Assembly: GCA_903928015.1 (NCBI GenBank)
Contig: CAIYPF010000103.1
Coordinates: 107,977 to 171,976 of the forward strand
Direction: 5' to 3'
DNA: 64,000 bases
From: an uncultured Gammaproteobacteria bacterium
GTDB taxonomy: Bacteria > Pseudomonadota > Gammaproteobacteria > Pseudomonadales > UBA5518
Below the pieces are notes generated by a model. It was not told where the DNA came from, searched no databases, and saw only the letters and a list, made by a program, of their open reading frames with translations. Shown here piece by piece: positions 9,358 through 17,726 of this stretch. The stretch's first letter is position 1; each line of letters begins with the position of its first letter. Position numbers and translations under genes: made by a program.

Positions 9358-9407
9358 GTTACGGTCGCGTAACGGCAGCGCGGTGCGCGTGGTGCGCAGC
9401 GCTGCCG
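9358..9407 (+). terminator. tandem hairpins after bcp, possible terminator
   Basis: Two perfect stems follow the bcp stop. GTTACG/CGTAAC (9358-9363 with 9368-9373) is closed by a four-base loop. CGGCAGCGC/GCGCTGCCG (9373-9381 with 9399-9407) has nine pairs and a 17-base loop. There is no U-tract after the second stem, so this would be a weak intrinsic terminator or a structured boundary. A TAGAAT at 9413-9418 just after it resembles a -10 box for the efflux operon, but no good -35 is seen. Confidence 0.45.
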
Positions 9408-9475
9408 GACCTTAGAATCCGTTCTGTGGCCGCGACGCGCACGATTGACCGTATCTGCTGCGCATGGATCCCCCG

Positions 9476-10573
9476 ATGAAGAAACCCTTGATGCTGACCG
9501 CCCTGGCCCTCGTGCTGGTCTTCGGCGGCGTGTTCGGCTTCATCTACGGCAAGAAGGCGCTCATCGCGCGCTACATGGCGAGCTATGAGCCGCCGCCGGT
9601 GAGCGTTGTGGTGGAGCCCGTGCGCGATGACGTCTGGGACCGCAGTATCCCGGCGGTGGGTACCTTGAAGGCCGCGCTGGGTGTTGATGTGGCCACCGAA
9701 TCCCCCGGCACGGTCTCGCGCATCCTCTTCAAGGGCGGGGAATCCGTCGCGGCCGGTGCGGAACTCTTCGCGCTCGAAGACAGCGTCGAGGTGGCGACAC
9801 TGAAGAGCCTGCTGGCGCAGAAGCGCCTCGCCGAGATCAACTTCCAGCGCGACCAGCGACTGCTGTCCACGCGCGCCATTTCCCGGACGGATTTCGACAA
9901 GACCGAGTCGATTTTGAAGGACGTCAGTGCGCAGGCCGAAAAGACCGAGGCCATCATCGCCCGCAAGCATCTTCGCGCCCCCTTTGCCGGACAGATCGGC
10001 ATACCTCTTGTCGACGAGGGTATGTATGTGACCGAAGGCCAGGCGATGGTCACGCTTCAGGCCCTGCAGTTGCTCGAGGTGGACTTCTCCTTGCCGGAGC
10101 AGCAGCTTCCTCTCCTGCATGGGGGGCAGCGTGTGCGCTGTGCGGTACAGGCTCATCCCGGGCGCCAGTTCGACGGGGAAATCGCCGCTATCGATGCCAA
10201 GGTTGACGCGAACACGCGGAACGTCCTTGTACGCGCCCGCATCCCCAACGCAGGCGCTGCGCTCTTGCCCGGAATGTTCGTGAGCGTGGAGGTGATCGTT
10301 GAGGAGCGCGTGGCCGTGCTCACGGTCCCCGAGACCTCGATCAGCTACAACCTCTACGGCGATGCGGTGTACGTGCTGAAGGCCGCATCGGGCGATGGAC
10401 CGATGACGGTCGAGCGTCGCTACGTGAAACTGGGCGCACACCGTAACCAGCGCGTGGCGGTCAGCGAGGGCCTTGCCGCGGGCGAGAAGGTTGTCACTGC
10501 GGGCGCCCTGAAGCTCGATAACGGTGCCAAGGTCGTGCTCGATACGCGCGATCGCAGCGCGCCGGGTGCATGA
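9476..10573 (+). CDS. RND efflux periplasmic adaptor subunit
   Basis: A 365-residue membrane fusion protein (HlyD/AcrA-like) anchored by an N-terminal hydrophobic segment (residues 2-25). It has the expected order of lipoyl half (ESPGTVSRILFKGGESVAAG), alpha-hairpin (LLAQKRLAEINFQRDQRLLS), second lipoyl half (LRAPFAGQIGIPLVDEGMYV) and beta-barrel/membrane-proximal domain (LVRARIPNAGAALLPGMFVS). ATG 9476 (MKKPLML) is preferred; ATG 9464 in the same frame is possible. The TGA overlaps the pump ATG (ATGA, 10570-10573). No outer-membrane channel gene follows, so it probably uses a shared TolC. Confidence 0.9.
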   Translation: MKKPLMLTALALVLVFGGVFGFIYGKKALIARYMASYEPPPVSVVVEPVRDDVWDRSIPAVGTLKAALGVDVATESPGTVSRILFKGGESVAAGAELFALEDSVEVATLKSLLAQKRLAEINFQRDQRLLSTRAISRTDFDKTESILKDVSAQAEKTEAIIARKHLRAPFAGQIGIPLVDEGMYVTEGQAMVTLQALQLLEVDFSLPEQQLPLLHGGQRVRCAVQAHPGRQFDGEIAAIDAKVDANTRNVLVRARIPNAGAALLPGMFVSVEVIVEERVAVLTVPETSISYNLYGDAVYVLKAASGDGPMTVERRYVKLGAHRNQRVAVSEGLAAGEKVVTAGALKLDNGAKVVLDTRDRSAPGA

Positions 10574-13500
10574 ACATCACCGACGTCTTCATCCGCAGGC
10601 CCGTCCTGGCGACGGTGCTCAGCCTGTTGCTGGTGCTGCTCGGGATGCGCGCCTTCCAGAATCTGAGCCTCCGGGAGTACCCGGAGGTCACATATCCCGT
10701 CATCAACGTGACCACGGTGTACCCCGGCGCCAACGCCGACCTGGTGCAGGGCTTCATCACGCGTCCTCTGGAGCGTGCTATCGCCAGTGCCGAGGGTCTC
10801 GACTTCATCGAGGCCAAGACCGATGACGGCGTCTCCCGGATATCCGCGCACCTGCGTGCCGGTTACAGCGTCGATGCCGCCTTCGCCGATGTGAGCGCGA
10901 AGGTAGAGCAGGAGCGCAAGAACCTGCCGCGCGAGACCGAGGACCCGGTTGTCGCAAAAGAGACCGGCATGGGTTCGGACACCCTCCAGTACCTGAGCTT
11001 TACCAGCAACCGGCTCTCGCAGCAGCAGATCACCGACTATCTCGACCGCGTGGTGCAACCCGTGCTCGCCACGGTGGACGGGGTGGGATCGGTCGAGATC
11101 TTCGGGCGCCGCGACTACGCGATGCGCGTCTGGCTCGATCCTGCACGTCTTGCCGCCTTCGGCCTGACACCGGAAGACGTACGTGCGGCGGTCCAGGCCA
11201 ACAACGTACAGAGCGCCGCGGGCACGCTCCGCAGTGATTCGACCCAGTTTTTCGTCAATCCGCGAACCGGGCTCGATGATGTCAAGGGCTTCTCCGGCCT
11301 CGTGGTCGCCCGCAATTCCAGTTCGCTGGTGCGCCTCGGCGACGTGGCCCGCGTCGAACTCGGCGCCGAGAACTACGACACACGTGTGAGCGATGACGGC
11401 ACCGGTGCGGTATTCATCGGCATCAAGGCAGCCATCAGCGCGAATCCGCTCGAAGTCGGACAGCGCGTGCGCGATGTCATGCCGCAGCTTCGCTCGCAGT
11501 TGCCCGACGGACTGAAAGGCGATGTGGTGTTCGACGCCACGACCACCATCCGCCATTCGGTAAACGAGGTGGTGAAAACCCTCGTCGAGGCGAGCCTGAT
11601 CGTCGTGCTCATCATCTTCCTGTTCCTCGGCTCGCTGCGCTCCGTGATCATCCCCGTGATCACGATTCCGCTGTCACTGATCGGCGTGCTGTCGGTCATG
11701 TTGTGGCTGGGTTTCTCGGTAAACCTGCTCACACTGCTGGCGATGGTGCTTGCGATCGGTCTGGTGGTGGACGACGCGATCGTGGTCGTCGAGAACATCC
11801 AGCGTCATATCGAAGAGGGCATGCGTCCCTTCGAGGCTTCGCTTCTTGGCGCACGCGAGATCGCCTTTCCGGTGGTGGCGATGACGCTGACACTGGCGGC
11901 CGTATACGCCCCCATCGGATTTCTCGGCGGGCTGACCGGCAAATTGTTCATCGAATTCGCGTTCACGCTTGCGGGCGCGGTTGTCGTCTCGGGACTGGTG
12001 GCGCTCACGCTCTCGCCCATGATGTGCGCCCGCATTCTGCGGCACGAGGGCAGCAGCAATCGTCTGGTGGCGCAGATCGATCGCAATTTCGAATTCACCA
12101 AGGCGCTGTATCGCCGCATGCTGGGCGCCACTCTGCGTAACCGTCCGTCCGTGTTGCTCTTCGCGGGGACCGTGCTGGTCAGCATCTTCTTCCTGTTCAG
12201 CGCCATTCCGCAGGAACTCGCACCCCTTGAGGACACGGGTCAGGTGTTCATCGTGGGCGAGGGGCCACAGGACTCGACCATCGAGCACACCTGGCGCTGG
12301 GTGGCCGAGACCGAGGAGATCCTGCGCAAAGTCCCCGAGCGCTGGCGCTACTGGCTGGTAGGCGGCGGCTTCGGGCAAAACAGTTTCTTCGGGATGATCA
12401 TGCTGAAGCCTTGGGACGAGCGCGAGCGCAGCGCCCTCGATGTTCAGCAGGACCTGCTGGCGCAGGTGGCGAAAGTTCCGGGCATGCGCGTGAACACCGT
12501 GAACTTTCCCTCCATCCCCGGCGCATCCGCCGAGCTGCCGCTGCGCTTCATCGTCTCGTCCACCGGCTCCTACGAACTCGTGCACCAGATCGCCGAGGAA
12601 ATCGAGGCCAAGGCACGGGCGAGTGGGCTTTTCGTTTACGTCGATTCCGAGTTGCGCTTCGACAAGCCCGAGCTCCAGCTGACGATCGACCGTGACAAGG
12701 CTGCCCGGCTCGGGGTCGACATGGCCCAGATCGGGGCTACGCTGGCCAACTTCCTGGGCGAGATCGAATCGTCCCGGTTCAGTCTGGATGCACGCTCTTA
12801 CAAGGTGATCCTGCAACTCGAGCGTCCCTATCGCCTGAGCCCGCAACAGCTCGATACCTATTACCTGCGCACGGTCAGCGGTGACCTCGTGCCGCTCTCG
12901 GCGATCGTGAGCCAGGTGCGGCGTAACCGGCCCAATTCGCTTACCGAATTCCAGCAACTCAACTCCGCGACCATCGGCGCAATGATGAGCCCCGGAGCGT
13001 CGCTGGGGGACGGCATACGCTGGTTCGACGAGGTTGCCCGCCCGATGCTTCCCGAGGGCTTCTCGGCCGACTATCTGGGGCAATCCCGTCAGTTCATCGC
13101 CGAAGGCAACAAGCTGCTCCTCACGTTCCTGTTCTCGCTGATCGTCATCTACCTGGTGCTCGCAGCGCAGTTCGAGAGCTTCAGCGATCCGCTCACCGTC
13201 ATGGTGAGCGTGCCGCTTTCGGTGTGCGGTGCGCTGATACCGCTTGCGCTCGGGCTTGCCACCATGAACATCTACACGCAGATCGGGCTACTCACTCTGA
13301 TCGGCCTGATCAGCAAGCACGGCATTCTCATCGTCGACTTTGCCAATCGGCTGCAGGAACAGCGCGGCCTGAGCGTGCTCGATGCCGTGGTCGAGTCGGC
13401 CACGGTCCGTCTGCGGCCCATCCTCATGACCACGGCTGCGATGGTGTGCGGAGTCCTGCCCCTTCTGCTCGCCACGGGCGCGGGAGCACAGGCGCGTGTT

Positions 13501-13638
13501 TCCATCGGCATCGTCATCACCTTCGGCATGACCATCGGAACGCTGTTCACGCTCTTCGTGGTTCCGCTGATCTACACGATGGTGGCGCGCCGACATGTTG
13601 CCGGGGCTGTCCGTCCCGGGCTTGATGCTTCTGCGTGA
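10570..13638 (+). CDS. RND efflux pump inner-membrane permease (HAE-1 type)
   Basis: A 1022-residue proton-driven exporter of the AcrB/MexF superfamily, inner membrane. It starts with the family signature MNITDVFIRRPVLATVLSLL. It has the GLVVDDAIVVVENIQRHIEEG segment of TM4 with the adjacent Asp pair that carries protons in hydrophobe/amphiphile efflux pumps, and the repeated second half (GLISKHGILIVDFANRLQEQ). The single-gene length and the two periplasmic loops are normal. It pairs with the adaptor by overlap. Substrate range, probably hydrophobic toxic compounds, cannot be told from sequence. Confidence 0.93.
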   Translation: MNITDVFIRRPVLATVLSLLLVLLGMRAFQNLSLREYPEVTYPVINVTTVYPGANADLVQGFITRPLERAIASAEGLDFIEAKTDDGVSRISAHLRAGYSVDAAFADVSAKVEQERKNLPRETEDPVVAKETGMGSDTLQYLSFTSNRLSQQQITDYLDRVVQPVLATVDGVGSVEIFGRRDYAMRVWLDPARLAAFGLTPEDVRAAVQANNVQSAAGTLRSDSTQFFVNPRTGLDDVKGFSGLVVARNSSSLVRLGDVARVELGAENYDTRVSDDGTGAVFIGIKAAISANPLEVGQRVRDVMPQLRSQLPDGLKGDVVFDATTTIRHSVNEVVKTLVEASLIVVLIIFLFLGSLRSVIIPVITIPLSLIGVLSVMLWLGFSVNLLTLLAMVLAIGLVVDDAIVVVENIQRHIEEGMRPFEASLLGAREIAFPVVAMTLTLAAVYAPIGFLGGLTGKLFIEFAFTLAGAVVVSGLVALTLSPMMCARILRHEGSSNRLVAQIDRNFEFTKALYRRMLGATLRNRPSVLLFAGTVLVSIFFLFSAIPQELAPLEDTGQVFIVGEGPQDSTIEHTWRWVAETEEILRKVPERWRYWLVGGGFGQNSFFGMIMLKPWDERERSALDVQQDLLAQVAKVPGMRVNTVNFPSIPGASAELPLRFIVSSTGSYELVHQIAEEIEAKARASGLFVYVDSELRFDKPELQLTIDRDKAARLGVDMAQIGATLANFLGEIESSRFSLDARSYKVILQLERPYRLSPQQLDTYYLRTVSGDLVPLSAIVSQVRRNRPNSLTEFQQLNSATIGAMMSPGASLGDGIRWFDEVARPMLPEGFSADYLGQSRQFIAEGNKLLLTFLFSLIVIYLVLAAQFESFSDPLTVMVSVPLSVCGALIPLALGLATMNIYTQIGLLTLIGLISKHGILIVDFANRLQEQRGLSVLDAVVESATVRLRPILMTTAAMVCGVLPLLLATGAGAQARVSIGIVITFGMTIGTLFTLFVVPLIYTMVARRHVAGAVRPGLDASA

Positions 13639-13685
13639 AGCGATAAAGAATGGTCGTATACATCGGCTCCTGAGTCCTTGCCCGC

Positions 13686-14795
13686 ATGCCCTTCGTGATC
13701 GGCGACCCGGCACCATTATTTGCGGCGCCTACTCACACCACGCATCCCTTCCAGTTCGGCGCGGCCGCAGGTCGACTCGTGATTGTGAGCTTCATGGGGC
13801 AAGCCCGGCATCCCGATCACTCGTCCTTGCACACTGAACTTGCGCGTCTGCGCACGGTGTTTGACGACGAGCGTTTCTGTTTCTTCGGCGTCTCGATGGA
13901 TCCGGCCGATTTCGCGCCGGGGGGGCTGGTCGAGGACCTGCCGGGGATCCGTTGGTTCAACGACGCCTCGGGCGAGGTGAGCCGGCTGTACGGAGCGCTG
14001 CGGGAGACCGACGCACAGGCTTCCGACTACCAGCCCTTCAGTTTGTTGCTGGACCAGCGTCTGCGCGTGTTGGCGCAACTCCCGTTGCGTGATGGCGGCC
14101 TCGAGAACCACCTGGCCCGGTTGCTCTCTGCAGGACTTGCCTTGCCTGCCTTCGATGCTGCGGCGCCTGCAGCGCGACAGGCCCCGGCGTTGATGGTGCC
14201 TCGCGTATTCGAGCCGGGTTTCTGCGCGCAACTCGTGCGCTATTACCGCGGCGCAGGGGCGGAGGATTCCGGCTTCATGCGGGACCAGGACGGAAAGACC
14301 GTCGGTGTCTACGACTACACCACCAAGCGCCGCCTCGACTGCGGCATAGACGACGAGGCCTTGCGCAGGCAGTGCATGCTGCGCATCCATCGCAGGCTGG
14401 TGCCCGAGATAAAGCGTGCATTCCAGTTCGATGTGACGCGGATGGAGCGCTATATCGTCGCCTGCTACGAGGGCGAGCACGGCGGACACTTTCGCGCCCA
14501 CCGTGACAACACGACCAAGGCCACCGCTCACCGCCGCTTTGCCGTGTCGATCAACCTGAACGAAGACTACGAGGGCGGGGAACTCTGGTTTCCGGAGTAC
14601 GGGCGACAGCTGTTCAAGCCCGGCGCGGGTGAGGCAGTCGTTTTCTCATGCTCGATGCTCCACGAGGCCACACCGGTGCGCAGCGGCTCGCGCTTCGTGT
14701 TCCTGCCCTTTCTTTACGATGATGCCGCTGCGGCCCAGAGGCAGCAAACGGAGCAGTTCCTCGGCGGGAACATCAATTCGCCGCCCGGAACCTAG
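13686..14795 (+). CDS. peroxiredoxin-like / 2OG-Fe(II) oxygenase fusion
   Basis: A 369-residue two-domain protein. Residues 1-155 have a thioredoxin/AhpC-like fold pattern (GDPAPLFAAPT at the start, RLVIVSFMGQ, then FFGVSMDP). The usual peroxidatic Cys position after the VSF strand is occupied by GQARHPDHSS, so peroxidase activity is doubtful. Residues about 165-350 form a prolyl-4-hydroxylase-type 2-oxoglutarate/iron oxygenase with H272-R-D274, H326 and R336 as the iron and 2OG ligands, and NLNEDYEGGELWFPEYG between them. It would hydroxylate an unknown protein or small substrate in the cytoplasm. Its last four bases overlap the convergent Rieske oxygenase gene. Confidence 0.82.
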   Translation: MPFVIGDPAPLFAAPTHTTHPFQFGAAAGRLVIVSFMGQARHPDHSSLHTELARLRTVFDDERFCFFGVSMDPADFAPGGLVEDLPGIRWFNDASGEVSRLYGALRETDAQASDYQPFSLLLDQRLRVLAQLPLRDGGLENHLARLLSAGLALPAFDAAAPAARQAPALMVPRVFEPGFCAQLVRYYRGAGAEDSGFMRDQDGKTVGVYDYTTKRRLDCGIDDEALRRQCMLRIHRRLVPEIKRAFQFDVTRMERYIVACYEGEHGGHFRAHRDNTTKATAHRRFAVSINLNEDYEGGELWFPEYGRQLFKPGAGEAVVFSCSMLHEATPVRSGSRFVFLPFLYDDAAAAQRQQTEQFLGGNINSPPGT

Positions 14796-16060
14796 TCCGC
14801 AGCGGGCAGAGCGCTGCCAGCCAGCACGTCCAGATACCACTTGATGAAGCGGATCTCGATGTACTCGAAGTCGGGCTGCAGATGGCCTGGCTCGTAGAAG
14901 CGCGAATTAACGCCGGCGCTGTTGCGGGAAATGATGTATTCGTCTTCGAGGGTGGTGGTGTGCCAGAGCCAGGTCAGGTTATCGAGTGCGTAGTCTCGTC
15001 CTTCCACCGCGTCCCCGCGCACAAACCAGACTACTTCCATATCGGAGCGTGCGAGCCCGCGGGGCGTGAAGCGGTAAAGCACGCAGTGATCGGGATAGTT
15101 CAGCATGAAGGCCAGCGGACCGATCTGGAAATCGCCGGCGCCGCCGTCGTAGCCGCTGAAGGCTCCCATGAGGGGGGCAACGGGTTTGCCGTCGCGGCTC
15201 GCCGTCTGATAGCCGTCGAAAAGCGCGTAACGGTTGTTCCAGGTGCTGCAGCCGAAGGCAACCTCCTGGTCGTAACAGCCATCGAACGTGGAGGTCACAC
15301 CCTCGACTCCGGTCATGCGCTGCGCGCGCTCCCAGAGCGCTGCGCGCAAGGGCGCGATGTTGCTGCTGATGTCCTTGATGGAGTGCGAACGGGCATAACT
15401 GCGGTGCGATGTCGCGCAGTGGTAGCACTCGAGATAGTTCTCCAGGGCCAGTTTCCAGTTCGCGCCGACGGGATACACCTCGCGGTGCGCCACCTTCGCG
15501 CTTTCGAGACGATAAGGCGCGAGCGCGGGCTCTATACGGTCAAGGGCCATGGAAAAGTCTGCCGCATCGGGATCGGCGTTGATGAAGATCAGGCCGTGCC
15601 GCGTGACAAGCCTGATGCTGCGCAGCCCCGAACTGCCGGCGCAGAAGGAAGCTTCGCGCTCCATGTGGCGCGCGCCGCGCAGACTCCCGTCCAGGCCATA
15701 GACCCAGCCGTGGTAGGGGCACACGAAAGTCTTGCGGCTACCTGAGGCCTCTTCACAGACGCGTGCGCCGCGGTGGCGGCAGCTGTTCACCAACGCGTGG
15801 ATGCTGCCGTCTTCCGCACGGCTGATGATGAAGGCGTCTTCGTCGATCTCGTACTGGAAGAAATCCCCGGGCTCGGGGATCTGGCTGACGTGTCCTGCGT
15901 ACAGCCAGCTGCGGTAGATGATCTGCGAGAGGTCGGCCTCGTAGGCAACGGCCGAGCGATAGAAGTATCCCGGCAAGGCGTGCGCGGGACGCTGTTGGGC
16001 CTCGCGCGCAACGGCGCGCAGGCGCTCCGGGCCGTCGGTGTCTGTCGCAAGCAGTCTCAT
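14792..16060 (-). CDS. Rieske non-heme iron oxygenase, quaternary-ammonium type
   Basis: A 422-residue ring-hydroxylating-type oxygenase alpha subunit. The Rieske [2Fe-2S] ligands are C94, H96, C114 and H117. The mononuclear iron motif ENYLECYHCATSH (207-219) gives H214 and H219. The residue that bridges the two metal centres is Glu (E211) rather than the Asp of naphthalene dioxygenase. Carnitine oxygenase CntA is known for such a bridging Glu, and the ENYLECYH form resembles GbcA-like glycine-betaine oxygenases. That points to oxidative cleavage or demethylation of a quaternary or methylated amine, not an aromatic ring. No reductase gene is nearby. It lies downstream of a PuuC/KauB-like aldehyde dehydrogenase on the same strand. 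Substrate is inference. Confidence 0.85.
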   Translation of the reverse strand: MRLLATDTDGPERLRAVAREAQQRPAHALPGYFYRSAVAYEADLSQIIYRSWLYAGHVSQIPEPGDFFQYEIDEDAFIISRAEDGSIHALVNSCRHRGARVCEEASGSRKTFVCPYHGWVYGLDGSLRGARHMEREASFCAGSSGLRSIRLVTRHGLIFINADPDAADFSMALDRIEPALAPYRLESAKVAHREVYPVGANWKLALENYLECYHCATSHRSYARSHSIKDISSNIAPLRAALWERAQRMTGVEGVTSTFDGCYDQEVAFGCSTWNNRYALFDGYQTASRDGKPVAPLMGAFSGYDGGAGDFQIGPLAFMLNYPDHCVLYRFTPRGLARSDMEVVWFVRGDAVEGRDYALDNLTWLWHTTTLEDEYIISRNSAGVNSRFYEPGHLQPDFEYIEIRFIKWYLDVLAGSALPAAD

Positions 16061-16082
16061 GGCGCGTTGCCGATTGCTGTTC

Positions 16083-17600
16083 TCAGAGCCTGATCCACGC
16101 CGATTTCTCCTGCATGTACGCGCGGACGCTGTCGATGCAGTTGTCCTTGGAGTTGCCCGACTGCTTGAAACCGCCGAAGGGTTGGGTCATGTCGCTCTCG
16201 TCGAAGGTGTTCACCCAGACCACGCCGGCCTGTATGGCGCGCACACAGCGAACTGCGGTGGAGAGATCGCGCGTCCAGACACTCGCGGCAAGCCCGTAGA
16301 TGGTGTCGTTGGCGATCTCGAGCGCCTCATCGACGCTGTCGAAGGGAATGAGGCTCGCGACCGGCCCGAAAATCTCCTCTCTCGCGATGCTCATGTCCGG
16401 ACGCACGCTGGTGAACAGCGTCGGGTTCACATAGGCGCCGGAGGCAAGGCTTGCGGGTGCATCGCCGCCCATCTCGAGGCAGGCACCTTCGCGCACGCCG
16501 GCCTCGACCATGCCGAGCACGCGGCGCTGGGAGTGGTGGTCGACCAAGGGCCCCATGGAGGTCGCAGGATCGAGGGGGTCGCCCGGCACGAAGGCCTCGG
16601 CCGCGCGTGCCTTGAAGCGCGCAACGAACTCCTCGTGGATGCTGCGGGCAACCAGCAGGCGCGAACCCGCGTTGCATACCTCGCCCTGGTTGCCGTAGAT
16701 GCCGCGGAAGGCGGCTTCGACGGCGCGGTCAAGATCCGGAAGATCGTCCAGGAAGATCTGGGGGGATTTCCCGCCGCACTCCAGCGCGACTTTCTTCATG
16801 TTCGACTGGCCCGAATAGACGAGCATCAACTTGCCCACCTGCGTGGAGCCGGTAAAGCTCACCTTGTCCACGTCGGTGTGCAGTGCGAGTGCACGACCGG
16901 CAATCTCGCCGATCCCGTTCAGTACGTTCAGTACGCCCGCCGGGCCACCGGCCTCCACAAAAAGCTGTGCGAGGCGCAGGCAGCTGAGGGGAGCCTGCTC
17001 GGCCGGCTTGAGCACCACCGAGTTGCCCGCCGCGAGCGCGGGGGCGATCTTCCAGGTGGCCATCAGCATCGGGTAGTTCCAGGGCGAGATGGCGCCCACC
17101 ACGCCGAGCGGCTCACGCAGGATCATGTGCAGCGCGGACGGGTCCGTGCTCGTCACCCGCCCGTCAATTTTGTCGATGCATTCGGCGCAGAAGCGGATGA
17201 AGCCGGCCACGCTCGGGAGGTCGCCGGCAACCACATCGCGGATGGGCTTGCCCATGTCCAGCGTCTCGAGGACGCAGAGCTCTGGCGCGTTGGCTTCGAT
17301 CAGTTCGGCCCAGCGATACATCACGGCCATGCGATCACGGGGCGCGAGTCCTGCCCAGGCGCCCGCACGGAAGGAGCGGCGCGCGGCCTGCACGGCGCGA
17401 TCAACGTCGGACGGGGAGGCGGCAGTGACCTCGGCGATCACCTCACCGGTGGCGGGATTCACCGTCTCGATGCGTCGTCCCTCGGGGCTCGCGCGGAACT
17501 CGCCGTCGATGAACAGGCGGGAATCCAGGCCACGCAGGACCTCCGCGCCTGTGCGTTTCCAGTCCTCGAGGGTGAAGGCTGCGGCGGTGCTAAGGCTCAT
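16083..17600 (-). CDS. aldehyde dehydrogenase, PuuC/KauB-like
   Basis: A 505-residue NAD(P)+-dependent aldehyde dehydrogenase starting at ATG 17600, with GGAGGAAA about seven bases upstream. The active-site Cys is C309 (NQGEVCNAG), the general base E274 (LECGGKSP), and the nucleotide loop FTGST is at 249-253. The N-terminal extension (FTLEDWKRTGAEVLRGLDSR) before the usual LFIDGEF matches gamma-glutamyl-gamma-aminobutyraldehyde (PuuC) and guanidinobutyraldehyde (KauB) dehydrogenases. It would oxidise an aminoaldehyde from amine breakdown. Its start is divergent from the TetR-GNAT gene, 126 bases away, and it is followed by the Rieske oxygenase 22 bases later. Confidence 0.88.
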   Translation of the reverse strand: MSLSTAAAFTLEDWKRTGAEVLRGLDSRLFIDGEFRASPEGRRIETVNPATGEVIAEVTAASPSDVDRAVQAARRSFRAGAWAGLAPRDRMAVMYRWAELIEANAPELCVLETLDMGKPIRDVVAGDLPSVAGFIRFCAECIDKIDGRVTSTDPSALHMILREPLGVVGAISPWNYPMLMATWKIAPALAAGNSVVLKPAEQAPLSCLRLAQLFVEAGGPAGVLNVLNGIGEIAGRALALHTDVDKVSFTGSTQVGKLMLVYSGQSNMKKVALECGGKSPQIFLDDLPDLDRAVEAAFRGIYGNQGEVCNAGSRLLVARSIHEEFVARFKARAAEAFVPGDPLDPATSMGPLVDHHSQRRVLGMVEAGVREGACLEMGGDAPASLASGAYVNPTLFTSVRPDMSIAREEIFGPVASLIPFDSVDEALEIANDTIYGLAASVWTRDLSTAVRCVRAIQAGVVWVNTFDESDMTQPFGGFKQSGNSKDNCIDSVRAYMQEKSAWIRL

Positions 17601-17648
17601 GGGGTGTTTCCTCCGGCGATAAAAAACGGACGTGGCGAAGAATACTGT

Positions 17649-17676
17649 TTGGCGGTGCCGCAAGCTGCGTTAAATT
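17649..17676 (+). promoter_or_regulatory. candidate sigma70-like promoter in ALDH/TetR-GNAT divergent gap
   Basis: TTGGCG at 17649-17654 and TAAATT at 17671-17676 are separated by 16 bases, on the strand reading toward the TetR-GNAT gene. The 126-base gap is the natural place for an operator of the TetR protein. No clear long inverted repeat was found in it. The assignment is by eye only. Confidence 0.3.
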
Positions 17677-17726
17677 GCCGCGATAAGACCGCGGCGGCAT
17701 GCGCTCCGGCACCCGGAGCACACAGC

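Noticed and set aside
11674..13083. A 469-codon minus-strand frame inside the RND pump
   Set aside because: It has a His/Gln/Arg-rich low-information composition typical of antisense frames in GC-rich genes, while the plus frame is a textbook HAE-1 permease.
16038..17726. A long plus-strand extension upstream of the TetR-GNAT gene
   Set aside because: It only mirrors the aldehyde dehydrogenase on the other strand. The TetR homology begins just after ATG 17727.
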